A stretch of 64,000 nt of DNA from CAVVEQ01 sp963804865. Lineage in GTDB: Bacteria; Chloroflexota; Anaerolineae; Anaerolineales; Anaerolineaceae. A program made the translations under genes and the position numbers. Below the pieces are notes generated by a model. The model had not been told where the DNA came from, searched no databases, and worked only from the letters and a program-made list of their open reading frames with translations. Below, piece after piece: positions 1 to 9,264 of this stretch. Position 1 is the stretch's first letter. The number at the start of each line of letters is the position of its first letter. Location of the stretch: assembly GCA_963804865.1 (NCBI GenBank), contig CAWDSH010000001.1, positions 1,488,001 to 1,552,000 on the forward strand, read 5' to 3'.

Positions 1-23
1 CAATCGCTGGTGGAGGAAAAAAG

Positions 24-927
24 ATGACAAAACTTTGCACGATGAAGGAAGCGGTTCAGCAGTTCGTCCATGATGGAGACCTGGTCTATGCTGCCGGTTT
101 TACCCACCTGATCCCATTCGCAGCCGGTCATGAGATCATCCGCCAGGGGCGCAAGGACCTTGTCTTGGCGCGTGCCACGCCGGATCTGATCTACGACCAG
201 ATGGTGGCTGCCGGGACCGCAAAGAAGATCATCTTCTCCTACATCGGCAACCCGGGTGTGGGTTCCCTGCGCATCGTCAGGGCTGCCCTGGAAGCAGGCA
301 AGCTCGAATGGGAGGAATATTCTCATTTTGGCATGATTTCCAGGCTGCAGGCGGGAGCCACCGGGATGCCCTTCATCCCCATGAACCAGACAGCCGCCCC
401 CGACCTGGAAAAAAACAATCCCAATATCCGCCGGGTGATCGACCCCTATACCGGCAGGGAGGTTGTCGTTGTACCGCCGCTAAACCCGGACGTAGCCATC
501 ATCCATGTCCAGCGCTGCGATGCCAAAGGCAATTCCCATATCTGGGGTATCCTCGGCGAGCAGAAGGAAGCCGCTTTCGCCGCGCAGAACGTGATCATCA
601 CCGCCGAGGAGATCGTGGATGAAAGCGTGATTCGCTCGGATCCCAACCGCACCCTGATCCCTGAATTCATCGTGGATGCCGTCTGCCGTGTTCCTATATG
701 CTGCGCATCCTTCGTATACACAGGGTTATTACGATCGTGACAATGCCTTTTACCTCGCCTGGGATAAGATCAGTGAATCCAGCGAAGAGGTTAAGAAATG
801 GCTGGATGAATGGGTTTTCGGTGTAAAAGATCGTGCTGAATATTGGCAGAAACTGGGCAGCGAAACACATTCCCGCTTGAAAGTAAAATCCCGGCTTGCA
901 TCTCCCGTGGATTACGGCGAGTATTAA
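24..927 (+). CDS. CoA-transferase family I, subunit A (glutaconate CoA-transferase A-like), frameshifted
   Basis: This is the alpha subunit of a two-subunit family I CoA-transferase, which moves CoA between acyl donors and carboxylic acids. About 300 residues are expected and the reconstructed span gives 300. A GGAGG ribosome site lies 8 bases before the ATG. The reading frame breaks near 686-692: the text runs through VDAVCRVP, and the family continuation YAAHPSYTQGYYDRDN is found one frame later. Removing a single A restores it, after which the protein ends at TAA 925-927. The B subunit starts 11 bases downstream, so the two are cotranscribed. The substrate cannot be read from the sequence. 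Confidence 0.88.
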
Positions 928-937
928 AGGAGCAGAA

Positions 938-1708
938 ATGGCTGATTACACTTCCCCAGAATTGATGTGCGTGAATTCCGCCCGCCTGCTCCGCGATGGC
1001 GACCGCGTGCTGGTCGGTGTTGGCATCCCCAACCTGGCGTGCAACCTCGCCCTGCGCACCCACGCCCCAAACCTGCAGATGATCTACGAAGCCGGTGTTA
1101 TCGGCTCCCGTCCCTCGCGCCTGCCGCTTTCCATTGGTGATCCCACCCTGGTAAGCGGTGCCGCGGCGGTGTGCAGCATGTATGACCTCTTTTCCTTCTA
1201 CTTGCAGCGCGGCAATGTTGACGTGGGTTTTCTGGGTGGTGCGCAGATCGATCGCTTCGGTAACATCAACGCTACGGTCATCGGGGATTACACTCATCCC
1301 AAGGTGCGCCTGCCCGGCTCCGGTGGTTCCCAGGAGATCGCTGCCTGGGCTGACCGCTGTTATATCATGACCCCGCATCAGAAGCGGCGTTTCCCCGAAA
1401 AAGTTGACTTCGCCACCTCTGCCGGCTTCCTGGGTGGCAGATCTCAGCGTACTGCCAGTGGTGTGCGTGGAAAGGGACCTGTAGCCGTGGTCACTGACCT
1501 GGGAATTCTCGAGCCGGATGAGACTGGTGAGCTTATACTGGCTGCGCTTCATCCGGGTGCCAACTTTGAACAGGTCCGCGAGAACACCGGTTGGGCGATC
1601 CGTGCAGCGGAAAAAATCCGCGAAACGGAACCTCCCTCCGCAAATGAGCTTCGGATTCTAAGGGAAGAGCTCGATCCAGCCGGCATCTACATCAAGGGTG
1701 GAGGCTGA
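938..1708 (+). CDS. CoA-transferase family I, subunit B (glutaconate CoA-transferase B-like)
   Basis: Beta subunit partner of the preceding gene, 256 residues. The motif YEAGVIGSRP around residues 50-59 holds Glu51, which matches the catalytic glutamate that forms the glutamyl-CoA thioester in this family. GFLGGAQIDRFGN and the Gly-rich LPGSGGSQEIA follow. I chose ATG 938 because AAAGGAGC lies directly before it; an upstream in-frame ATG at 896 would overlap the A subunit. The family also includes IpdAB-like sterol-ring enzymes, so glutaconate as substrate is not established. Confidence 0.9.
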   Translation: MADYTSPELMCVNSARLLRDGDRVLVGVGIPNLACNLALRTHAPNLQMIYEAGVIGSRPSRLPLSIGDPTLVSGAAAVCSMYDLFSFYLQRGNVDVGFLGGAQIDRFGNINATVIGDYTHPKVRLPGSGGSQEIAAWADRCYIMTPHQKRRFPEKVDFATSAGFLGGRSQRTASGVRGKGPVAVVTDLGILEPDETGELILAALHPGANFEQVRENTGWAIRAAEKIRETEPPSANELRILREELDPAGIYIKGGG

Positions 1709-1736
1709 TCTCCCGGGCAACCTTTCAGGAGCAACC

Positions 1737-2759
1737 ATGGAAAAAGAGTCCCTCGAAGTCTTGATCACTGTCCCCCTCAGCGATGAATTGGTTCAAGAGC
1801 TGCGCGCTATATCGCCGCGCCTGAATATCACCCACCTCCCGGTCCAAAGTGCGCAAGAAATTCCATTGGATATCTGGAAAAAGACTGAAGTGCTTTATGC
1901 GGGCAAGATTCTGCCTGATCCGGAATGGGCTCCTGAGCTGCGCTGGGTACAGTGTCATTTTGCCGGGATCGATTTTTTCCTCAATTCTCCATTGATCAGG
2001 AGTGAGACGGTGCGCATTACCACGCTGAGTGGTGCTGCGTCCACCCAGTCAGCCGAATATGCCCTGACCATGATGCTTGCCCTGGGAAGGCGTTTGCCGG
2101 AGTTTTTCAGCCTGCAGAGCCGATCAGAATGGGCCGCGGAGCGCTGGGAACGGTACAATCCATTTGAGCTGCGCGGAAGTACGGTTGGATTGGTGGGCTA
2201 TGGAAGCATCAACCGCCAGGTGGCTCGCCTGCTGCAGCCGTTTGGTGCCGTCGTTCTGGCAGCCAAGCGGGATGCCCGCAAGCCCGGGGATGATGGCTAT
2301 ACTCCGGAAGGAGAGGGCGATCCTGGGGGAAATTTCTTTACCCGCCTTTATCCCATCCAGGCCCTGCAATCCATGTTGAAATTGTGTGATTTCGTGGTCG
2401 TCGCGCTGCCCGGTACGCATCAGACTACCCGCCTGATTGGCACTCCCGAGCTCCAGGTTATGAAACCCACTGCCTTCTTGATCAATCTCGGCAGGGGGAA
2501 CGCGATCGATCAGGCAGCTCTGACCGATGCATTGGTCCAGCGCCGCATCGCCGGTGCTGCCCTGGATGTGTTCAACAGTGAACCTTTACCACCGGATGAC
2601 CCTCTCTGGAAATTGCCGAATGTCATCATCACCCCTCATGTGGCCGGCATCAGCGCCCAATACGATCAACGAGCCGTGGTCATGTTTTCGGTTAATCTTC
2701 AGCGCTATCTTAATGCGGAGCCTTTATTGAATCTATTTGATCCAAAAAAAGAGTATTGA
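1737..2759 (+). CDS. D-2-hydroxyacid dehydrogenase
   Basis: NAD(P)-dependent D-isomer-specific 2-hydroxyacid dehydrogenase of 340 residues. The dinucleotide fold shows VGLVGYGSINRQVA. The catalytic Arg is in the ALPGTHQTTRLIG region, and TPHVAG supplies the catalytic His. The family signature INLGRGNAIDQAAL and ALDVFNSEPLP are intact. ATG 1737 follows a CAGGAGC site. A GTG at 1698 in the same frame overlaps the CoA-transferase end and is less likely. Close spacing (28 bases) to the CoA-transferase suggests a shared transcript acting on 2-oxo or 2-hydroxy acids; this is inference. Confidence 0.9.
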   Translation: MEKESLEVLITVPLSDELVQELRAISPRLNITHLPVQSAQEIPLDIWKKTEVLYAGKILPDPEWAPELRWVQCHFAGIDFFLNSPLIRSETVRITTLSGAASTQSAEYALTMMLALGRRLPEFFSLQSRSEWAAERWERYNPFELRGSTVGLVGYGSINRQVARLLQPFGAVVLAAKRDARKPGDDGYTPEGEGDPGGNFFTRLYPIQALQSMLKLCDFVVVALPGTHQTTRLIGTPELQVMKPTAFLINLGRGNAIDQAALTDALVQRRIAGAALDVFNSEPLPPDDPLWKLPNVIITPHVAGISAQYDQRAVVMFSVNLQRYLNAEPLLNLFDPKKEY

Positions 2760-2827
2760 ACGTGTTGGAATTCAGTCGTATCTTCTATTGGACACCTTAC
2801 TTTACTGAAGTGGATTAGCGAATTCTT

Positions 2828-4081
2828 GTGAACAACCCTTCTAAAATCATCTCCCGCCCGCTTCGCGGCATAGCCCGTACATTTGCTTCTCTAAAATACT
2901 ACAATTTTCGCGTCTGGTTCATCGGTCAGCTAACTTCCCTGGTGGGCACCTGGATGCAGTCCACTGCCCAGGGTTACCTTGTCTATACGCTCACGGGTTC
3001 CGCCGCCATGCTTGGGATCGTAGGTTTTGCTTCGGGATTGCCCATGTGGTTGTTCTCACTATATGGTGGCTTGGTCGCGGATCGAATACCCCGCCGGATC
3101 CTCCTTATCATCACCCAGGCCGCGATGATGATCCTGGCATTTATCCTCGCTGGCCTTGTTTTCCTGGATCTCATCCAACCCTGGCATATCATCGTCCTGG
3201 CTTTCCTGCTGGGTATTGCCAATGCGTTCGACGCTCCCGCACGCCACTCTTTCGTGGTGGAGCTGGTTGAACGCGAGGATCTAACCAACGCCATCGCGCT
3301 CAATGCGACCATGTTCAATGCCGCCACGGTCGTTGGTCCGGCAGTGGCAGGAATTACCTATGCCGCTTTCGGTTCGGCATGGTGCTTTATGTTGAATGGA
3401 TTTTCATTTATCGCGGTGATCATCAGTTTGCTTTTCATGCGCATGAAACCTGTTGTCCGCCAGGAACTTCCCAAATCAAATGCTTTGTCACAGATCAAGG
3501 ATGGGTTCGTGTATGTCAGAAAAAATCGCGTCATCTCCCAATTGATCGCCAGCCTGGGTGTCCTGAGTGTTTTCGGTTTCAGCCTTGTCTACCTGCTGCC
3601 GCTCTGGGCAGTGGATATTTTAGGCGGAGATGTAAAAACAAATGGCTTGCTCTTATCCGCACGCGGTTTGGGCTCGTTGATGGGTGCGCTGACTATCGCC
3701 GTGCTGGGTCACCGCAGGATCAAGGGGAAGATCTGGACGCTCGGCAGCCTGGTTTCACCCGTGGCGCTGGTGGTCTTCGCCTTCACCCGCTGGCTGCCGC
3801 TTTCTGTGATCATGCTGGCTGTCCTGGGATGGGGCATCATGTCCATGGCGAATACGACCAATGCGCTCGTTCAATCACAAATTTCAGATGAAATGCGGGG
3901 ACGGGTTATGGGTATTTATTCCCTGATCTTCATGGGCAGCATGCCGCTGGGTTCACTTGTGGTGGGGGGTCTTGCTGAGATCCTTACGCCGACAGCAACG
4001 GTTTTAATCTGCGCTGCTGCAATTCTTCTCTACACACTCTTTATCTTGTTCCGTCACCCCGAGATCCGTCGACTGGAATAA
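2828..4081 (+). CDS. MFS transporter (enterobactin-exporter-like, MFS_3)
   Basis: Major facilitator of 417 residues with about 12 hydrophobic segments. The N-terminal LKYYNFRVWFIGQLTSLVGT and the loop GGLVADRIPRR after TM2 are typical of the MFS_3/EntS-like drug or siderophore exporters. The start is GTG 2828; no better ATG lies nearby. It ends just before a strong hairpin shared with the convergent RNA-binding gene. The substrate is unknown. Confidence 0.88.
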   Translation: MNNPSKIISRPLRGIARTFASLKYYNFRVWFIGQLTSLVGTWMQSTAQGYLVYTLTGSAAMLGIVGFASGLPMWLFSLYGGLVADRIPRRILLIITQAAMMILAFILAGLVFLDLIQPWHIIVLAFLLGIANAFDAPARHSFVVELVEREDLTNAIALNATMFNAATVVGPAVAGITYAAFGSAWCFMLNGFSFIAVIISLLFMRMKPVVRQELPKSNALSQIKDGFVYVRKNRVISQLIASLGVLSVFGFSLVYLLPLWAVDILGGDVKTNGLLLSARGLGSLMGALTIAVLGHRRIKGKIWTLGSLVSPVALVVFAFTRWLPLSVIMLAVLGWGIMSMANTTNALVQSQISDEMRGRVMGIYSLIFMGSMPLGSLVVGGLAEILTPTATVLICAAAILLYTLFILFRHPEIRRLE

Positions 4082-4100
4082 TTCATCTTAAAATAAAGAA

Positions 4101-4134
4101 CACGCGCCTGTCAGCCCACGTTGACAGGCGCGTG
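4101..4134. terminator. Bidirectional terminator hairpin
   Basis: A perfect 13-bp stem (CACGCGCCTGTCA with TGACAGGCGCGTG, 8-base loop) between the convergent MFS and RRM genes. ATTCATTTT follows on the plus strand and an A/T-rich stretch flanks the other side, so it can stop transcription from both sides. Confidence 0.85.
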
Positions 4135-4157
4135 ATTCATTTTACAAGTCGCTCAGA

Positions 4158-4451
4158 TTAGAAGCGGCGATTCCCTTTGTTGCGGAATCCGCCACTTGTG
4201 CCGCGTTCTTCGCGGGGGCGGGCTTCGTTAACGGTCAGGGTGCGGCCTTTCAAATCCTTGCTGTTCATGCCCGTGATGGCGGCTTTCGCTTCTTCAGCGT
4301 TTGCCATCTCGACAAAACCAAATCCGCGGGACTGGCCCGAGAACTTGTCTTTAATAATGGTGACAGAGGTGACGGTTCCGAAAGCAGCAAATGCCTCGCG
4401 GATATCATCTTCACTGGCATCAAACGATAGATTACCTACATAAATATTCAT
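4158..4451 (-). CDS. RRM-type RNA-binding protein
   Basis: Single RNA-recognition-motif protein of 97 residues. RNP2 is IYVGNL at residues 3-8 and RNP1 is RGFGFVEM around 42-49. An Arg/Gly/Phe-rich tail follows. Such small RRM proteins are known in cyanobacteria and other bacteria, where several are cold-induced and may act on RNA structure. The intergenic leader (4452 to about 4740) is long for the minus strand, which would fit post-transcriptional control, but I see no defined riboswitch. Confidence 0.92.
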   Translation of the reverse strand: MNIYVGNLSFDASEDDIREAFAAFGTVTSVTIIKDKFSGQSRGFGFVEMANAEEAKAAITGMNSKDLKGRTLTVNEARPREERGTSGGFRNKGNRRF

Positions 4452-4830
4452 TGAAAACCTTTCTTAGTTTTCCTAATAAAAATGAACCCATCCCAGCAGA
4501 GAATCTATCTGGCCATAAACTGAATCGGGAACAAGTCAACTCCGACCTATTCAAATGGGTCTTGACGAACCTGGGTGTTTTCCGAAATCTCCCCCTGAGA
4601 TAATGAGTCGGCCATCATTTCTGTGGGCACCGACTCGCCATCATTGGCTAACATCCGACAAGCATCATTATACCTCATTTCCATCATATTTACCGAATCT
4701 CTTTTCTTGTATAACCTTTTAGTGGATTGGTACACGACCAAAAGTATTACTTGACTTTACTTCCTGGTGTAGTCATTTGCGCCCAAACGCGACTGAGATG
4801 GTGTAAAATCACCTGCAGCAAGGGGAAGCC
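4452..4830. other. Intergenic region between divergent RRM and NUDIX genes
   Basis: About 380 bases with no convincing gene. On the minus side it should hold the RRM leader and promoter. It contains an inverted repeat GAGTCGG (4605-4611) / CCGACTC (4630-4636) and a repeated word GCCATCATT at 4611 and 4637. On the plus side TTGACT at 4750 and TGTAAAAT near 4801 are candidate promoter pieces for the NUDIX gene, but they are not spaced as a single promoter. Confidence 0.4.
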
Positions 4831-5277
4831 GTGAGTAAACCCAGGATTCGCCATATTTCATTGTGCGTCTTTTCCAACCAGGGACGCATTCTGGTATTCG
4901 AGGGGTACGATCATCTCAAACCGGAGAAATTTTATCGTCCATTGGGCGGGGGGATCCACTTTGGGGAAACAGCGCTTTCAGCCATGATCCGGGAAATCCG
5001 CGAGGAATTACAAGCAGAAATTGATGAACCCAGGCAGCTGGACGTTCTGGAGAGTATATTTTTTCATAACGGTCTGCCTGGTCATGAGATCGTGTTTGTT
5101 TTTGATGCCCGTTTTAAGGACACTTCCCTGTATCAAAAAGCGCAGCTCCCTGCCTATGAAGATGATCACACGGAATTGAAAGCCATCTGGATCGATCTTG
5201 CCAGCCAGCCTTCAAGCGGCATCCCGCTCTATCCAGATGGTTTATACGGGTTGCTGCAGAAATCTAAAATAATATAG
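4831..5277 (+). CDS. NUDIX hydrolase
   Basis: NUDIX-fold hydrolase of 148 residues, expected to cleave a nucleoside diphosphate linked to another group. The Nudix box begins at GGIHFGE and continues to REIREELQAEI. The metal-binding REIREE is intact; the usual Gly near the box end is replaced by Gln. The start is GTG 4831 preceded by AAGGGGAAG. The mscL gene follows after 9 bases, so they probably share a transcript. The substrate is not predictable. Confidence 0.88.
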   Translation: MSKPRIRHISLCVFSNQGRILVFEGYDHLKPEKFYRPLGGGIHFGETALSAMIREIREELQAEIDEPRQLDVLESIFFHNGLPGHEIVFVFDARFKDTSLYQKAQLPAYEDDHTELKAIWIDLASQPSSGIPLYPDGLYGLLQKSKII

Positions 5278-5286
5278 GAGGAAATA

Positions 5287-5721
5287 ATGCTTAAAGAATT
5301 CAAGGAATTTGCCATGCGCGGGAACGTGCTCGATCTGGCGGTCGGTCTCATCATCGGCGCCGCCTTCGGCAAGATCATCACCTCATTCGTGAGCGATATT
5401 ATCATGCCGCCGATCGGTCTTCTGCTGGGCAAGGTGAATTTCAGCGAGCTGTATTTCAATCTCTCGGGTCAATCTTATCCCAGCCTTGCTGCTGCCCAGG
5501 AAGCCGGCGCTCCAACGATCAATTACGGTATTTTCCTCAGCAGCATCATCGATTTTGTCATCGTCGCCTTTGTCATCTTCCTGATCATCCGCGCGGTGAA
5601 TAAATGGACCGTCAAGCCTGCTCCCGCAGCTGCACCCACCACCAGGGAATGCCCGTTCTGCGCGACCACCATTCCAGTGAAGGCAACCCGCTGCCCGGCC
5701 TGCACGTCGCAGCTGAAATAA
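5287..5721 (+). CDS. mscL: Large-conductance mechanosensitive channel MscL with C-terminal zinc ribbon
   Basis: Homopentameric osmotic safety valve in the cytoplasmic membrane, 144 residues. The N-terminus FKEFAMRGNVLDLAVGLIIG and the first helix IIGAAFGKIITSFV are classic MscL; the second helix is near residues 80-103. Unlike E. coli MscL, the tail ends in CPFC and CPAC pairs that form a zinc ribbon. The AGGAGGAAATA site precedes ATG 5287. Confidence 0.95.
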   Translation: MLKEFKEFAMRGNVLDLAVGLIIGAAFGKIITSFVSDIIMPPIGLLLGKVNFSELYFNLSGQSYPSLAAAQEAGAPTINYGIFLSSIIDFVIVAFVIFLIIRAVNKWTVKPAPAAAPTTRECPFCATTIPVKATRCPACTSQLK

Positions 5722-5741
5722 TAACCAAACGGATCATCTGA

Positions 5742-6638
5742 TTGAATAAAAGGTTCCAGGCCGATCTGAGCTTGCTCCTGGTGGCTTTCATCTGGGGCAG
5801 TGTTTTCGTGGTCCAGCGCATTGCTGCCACCGGCCTGGGTACGTTTATCTTTAATGGCTGCCGTTTTCTCCTGGGCGCCATTGCCCTCCTGCCATTTCTG
5901 AAAGAAAAGCTGCATTTCGACCGCCGGCAGATGAAATGGGTCTTGCTGGCAGGTTTTTTCCTCTTTTCTGCCAGTTCCTTTCAACAAGCCGGGCTGCATA
6001 CCACCACTGCAGCCAATGCCGGTTTCATCACTGGTGCTTACGTGGTGATCATCCCCATCATCCAGACCCTTTTCTTTAAAAGTCGCCTGTCATGGTACAC
6101 CTGGGCGGCTGTTTTCCTTGCCATGACCGGTATTTTTCTGCTCAGCACAAGCGGCAGCCTTGCGTTCAATCCCGGTGATCTTCTTGTTCTGATCGGTGCG
6201 GTGCTTTGGGCGCTGCATGTCATCACCGTTGGCATGGCGGTCAGGGATGTGCCCTTGCTGCCATTTTCGATCGGTCAATATGCTGTGACCGGGCTGCTCA
6301 GCCTGGCGCTCGGATTGATATTTGAATTCAACACCATCCCGGCGCTGGCATCGCTGGGGTGGACGGTGATCTATGGTGGCATTCTCTCCATCGCGGTGGG
6401 ATACACCCTGCAGTCCCGCGCTCAGAAGCTGGCACCTCCCGCGGATACTGCCATCATCCTCAGCATGGAAGGTGTCTTCGCTGCCCTTTTCGGGCATTTC
6501 TGGATCGGCGAGCAGTTTGTGCCCCTCCAGCTGGTCGGCTGCGTCCTGATCCTGGCAGCCATGCTCCTGGTCCAAATAAAGTCATTTCAGCTCATGACGC
6601 CAAATAACAAAAATGGCGATACACCTGTATCGCCATGA
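5742..6638 (+). CDS. DMT-family (EamA) transporter
   Basis: Drug/metabolite transporter superfamily protein of 298 residues with about 10 membrane helices and two EamA repeats. The first repeat starts at LLLVAFIWGSVFVVQR and the second at LLVLIGAVLWALHVITV. The start is probably TTG 5742, since no ATG fits; the ribosome site is weak. The substrate is unknown. A second DMT gene lies at 8251-9159 on the other strand. Confidence 0.88.
   Translation: MNKRFQADLSLLLVAFIWGSVFVVQRIAATGLGTFIFNGCRFLLGAIALLPFLKEKLHFDRRQMKWVLLAGFFLFSASSFQQAGLHTTTAANAGFITGAYVVIIPIIQTLFFKSRLSWYTWAAVFLAMTGIFLLSTSGSLAFNPGDLLVLIGAVLWALHVITVGMAVRDVPLLPFSIGQYAVTGLLSLALGLIFEFNTIPALASLGWTVIYGGILSIAVGYTLQSRAQKLAPPADTAIILSMEGVFAALFGHFWIGEQFVPLQLVGCVLILAAMLLVQIKSFQLMTPNNKNGDTPVSP
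6613..6636 (-). terminator. Minus-strand terminator overlapping the DMT stop
   Basis: A 10-bp perfect stem (ATGGCGATAC / GTATCGCCAT, loop ACCT). Read on the minus strand it is followed by TTTTGTTATTT, so it probably ends the GNAT transcript. It overlaps the last codons of the convergent DMT gene. Confidence 0.75.
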
Positions 6639-6673
6639 GAAATCCAGCTTAAGTATGGATATGATCAAAAATA

Positions 6674-7179
6674 TTAAGGCAGAGCCAGGTCATACCGTTG
6701 TTCTCGTAATGGTTTCCCAAAGGCAGTCGATTCTTTCTCCTCGGTAAGTCTAAATCCAAACCGTTCGTAAAGAATCACGAGCGGTTTCCAGTTCATGGGT
6801 TGTCCATAGGTAGGATTCCCGGTAACCGCATTTCCGGAGAAAATCCATATACATGCTCATCATCTTCGATCCCAAACCAATACCCCGGTATTCTGGTTCG
6901 ATGAGGAAATATCTCAACTGGGCAGCATTGCCGCGATCCATCAGTATAAGGGAGCCAATGATCCGCTTCCCGTGTTCGCAGAGCCAAACGCGGTTGCGTT
7001 CCGGGTTGTAATTTTCGTAGAACTCACATAGTCCCTTGGCAACATAGACCTCGAACTGCAATCCGAAGTTGTATTCCCTTGGTGTAGAGAGTACTGTGCA
7101 TGGAAACCATAATTCCAAGGTCGCCTGGTTGGAGCTCTGTGCGGATTGATATTTCTTCAAGTGAGCATCTGCTGTACAT
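6674..7179 (-). CDS. GNAT-family N-acetyltransferase, two frameshifts
   Basis: Acetyltransferase of the GNAT fold, reconstructed from three frames. Start ATG 7179 has CAGGAGTGATGAAAC before it. The first piece reads ISIRTELQPGDLGIMVSMHS. An extra G near 7080 shifts to the frame carrying EYNFGLQFEVYVAKGL and the acetyl-CoA loop EYRGIGLGSKM. An extra T near 6773 shifts again to LYERFGFRLTEEKES, the conserved C-terminal strand. It resembles the GNAT half of MarR-GNAT fusion proteins. Either a decayed gene or two base-calling errors; the conserved residues in all three frames favour error. Confidence 0.8.
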
Positions 7180-7315
7180 GTTTCATCACTCCTGAAGAGC
7201 AACTTGGGATTATTAAAATTCTATCCAATTTCGAAAGAGATGTGGATTTTTTCGACCATCCGTGTGAAATTAACGCGGTGGAATCTGTTAACTTCCAAAT
7301 TATCTGGAAGACAGG

Positions 7316-8206
7316 TCAGAATATCTGTTGCATTGCCCAGGGAAGTACGAATTGGGTCAACAGTGCAAATGATGCAGCGATCTCAAATGGTTTTTGAAGG
7401 GATTCCTGCAGCTGAAGGAAGCCTTTTTGCCGCCATGCTTTGAGTAAAGGTGCAATCAACAGCAGCATGGCAAAGACCGCCATCAGGATCAACACCCAGG
7501 CTGCCACCAGCTTGACCACGAAAAAGGTAATGCCCCCGGATATCACTCCTATCGCGAAGCTTGACATCATTAACCAGTAAGTCGCTTTAAATCCCAGCAG
7601 GGCGGCGGTATGCTTGAGCCCAGCCTTGAGATCGTGTTCATAATCCCGCATCTCGTTGAATAGCTCTCCATACAGGCTGATGCAGACCACCATCATCATT
7701 GGGAAAAACCAGCGCATGAAGGGTGCCGGTTGGTATGCCAGGTATGCTGCCAGGTACTGCAGACCAGCCAGCATCATGCAGTGCGAAAGCATATCGATGA
7801 AAGGCAGGTTCTTCAAACGCAGCCGTCGCCATGAATACAGGAAACCGACCACCAGCGTGGTCATCCCCATCACGAACGGCCAGAATCCCAGCAGCGAAAA
7901 TGTCACCGCGGCGAGCCCACCCGTGACCCAGGTGGCATTCATTGCTTCCCTGCGTGTGATGTGCTTCGCGGATACGGGATTGCGCAGGACCTTTTCTGGG
8001 TTCAAGGAGTCTTCAGGGGCATCCTCCACGTCGTTGATCATGAAGGCAAATGCCACTGCCAGCAGGTTTGCGAAGAGCACCCCGATGAGCCGCCAGCCAA
8101 AAGTGCCATAACCCGCGGATGCACCCATCAAGGTGGTGATGGAGACAAAAAAGAGGTATTCCTTGATCCTGATCAGCCTGATAAAACCGTCGATTTTTTG
8201 TTTCAT
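7316..8206 (-). CDS. UbiA-family prenyltransferase
   Basis: Membrane prenyltransferase of 296 residues with about eight helices. The first Asp-rich motif NDVEDAPEDSLNPEK (NDxxDxxxD) and the second NEMRDYEHDLKAG bind Mg2+ and the prenyl diphosphate. YSWRRLRLK in the cytoplasmic loop is also typical. Family members prenylate quinone, haem or lipid acceptors; the acceptor here is unknown. A DMT transporter lies just upstream on the same strand. Confidence 0.9.
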   Translation of the reverse strand: MKQKIDGFIRLIRIKEYLFFVSITTLMGASAGYGTFGWRLIGVLFANLLAVAFAFMINDVEDAPEDSLNPEKVLRNPVSAKHITRREAMNATWVTGGLAAVTFSLLGFWPFVMGMTTLVVGFLYSWRRLRLKNLPFIDMLSHCMMLAGLQYLAAYLAYQPAPFMRWFFPMMMVVCISLYGELFNEMRDYEHDLKAGLKHTAALLGFKATYWLMMSSFAIGVISGGITFFVVKLVAAWVLILMAVFAMLLLIAPLLKAWRQKGFLQLQESLQKPFEIAASFALLTQFVLPWAMQQIF

Positions 8207-8250
8207 TGATTCCTATTCTTCTTATATTAACCCTTAGCCTGTAAAAATCG

Positions 8251-9159
8251 TTATACAGGTATTGGAGTTCGATTGCCGGCATGCACGCGGTTCAGCAGGT
8301 AGATACCCGCCAGGACTGCAATTCCGCCCAGTAATTGCGCAGCGTTGAGCGCTTCGCCCGCCAGGGGGATCGCCATCAGCGCGGTCAGCACCGGCTGTGC
8401 GACCATCGTTGGTGCGACCACGGATGCTGGCAGGTGACCCAAAGCATAACCGATGGCAAAATAGCCTGTCACCTGGGAAACCACTGCCGTCACCAGGAAG
8501 ATCAGCCAGGTATTAATGGAATACCCGCCCAATCCCCTACCCACTATCAGATTGAAGATCAGCAGGAAAAATGCGGCTGAAATATCGACCAGCCAAATAT
8601 AGTTTAAGGTTCGCATTTTCGAGCGCGCTGTCTGCGTGATCAGGAAATAGCCGGCATAGAACAGGCTTGAAAGCAGTGCCAGCAGGTCACCACCGGTGAG
8701 GTGTGGGTTGGAGATCAGGTCATTTCCCATGACGATGGTCGCCCCGCTCAACGCAAGCAGCAGTCCCAGCCAGAACCAGACACCCAGTTTTTCCTTCCAG
8801 ATCAGGATGGCAAAGAGCGCCACCCATAACGGCGCCATGTTGTTGAGCAGGGTGGCATTCGCGATGCGTGTGGTGGCGATCGATGTGGACCAGATGCCGT
8901 GATCAAGTGCGGTGAACAATCCGCCTGCCAGCGGCAGGAACCAGAATTTCTTGATCGATCCAACCTTTTGCTTCCCGCGCGCAGCCCAGACAGGCATCAA
9001 TATGGCGGAAGCAAAAAGCATCCTGTAGAACGACGTGATCGTGCCGGGAGCATCCGCCCAGCGGATAAAAAGAGATGAAAAGCTCAAAGCCAGCACGCCG
9101 ATCACCAGCGCGAAATAGGGCAGCGCGCGTTTTGAGGTGGGATCACTTCGTGTTTTCAT
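8251..9159 (-). CDS. DMT-family (EamA) transporter
   Basis: Ten-helix drug/metabolite exporter of 302 residues with two EamA domains. The first begins with ALVIGVLALSFSSLFIRWA and the second near GDLLALLSSLFYAGYF. The ATG at 9159 is the natural start. UbiA follows 44 bases downstream on the same strand. The transported compound is unknown. Confidence 0.88.
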   Translation of the reverse strand: MKTRSDPTSKRALPYFALVIGVLALSFSSLFIRWADAPGTITSFYRMLFASAILMPVWAARGKQKVGSIKKFWFLPLAGGLFTALDHGIWSTSIATTRIANATLLNNMAPLWVALFAILIWKEKLGVWFWLGLLLALSGATIVMGNDLISNPHLTGGDLLALLSSLFYAGYFLITQTARSKMRTLNYIWLVDISAAFFLLIFNLIVGRGLGGYSINTWLIFLVTAVVSQVTGYFAIGYALGHLPASVVAPTMVAQPVLTALMAIPLAGEALNAAQLLGGIAVLAGIYLLNRVHAGNRTPIPV

Positions 9160-9264
9160 AGGCGGGAAAGCTTGATTGTATCATCCTCCAGACGTTTGAG
9201 ATTGAATGGGCTGGTCATGTTTTGAAGTACAATGGTCGCATTCGATTTACCAATGGAGATGATG

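Noticed and set aside
686..692. Programmed +1 frameshift in the CoA-transferase A gene
   Set aside because: No slippery codon or stimulatory structure is visible, and the same type of break occurs in dozens of unrelated genes here.
791..1552. Long minus-strand open frame of about 250 codons opposite the CoA-transferase genes
   Set aside because: It lies fully antisense to recognised coding sequence and its translation shows no family pattern.
4547..4741. Minus-strand 64-codon frame in the RRM leader
   Set aside because: No ribosome site and no recognisable pattern; the region is better read as the leader of the RRM gene.
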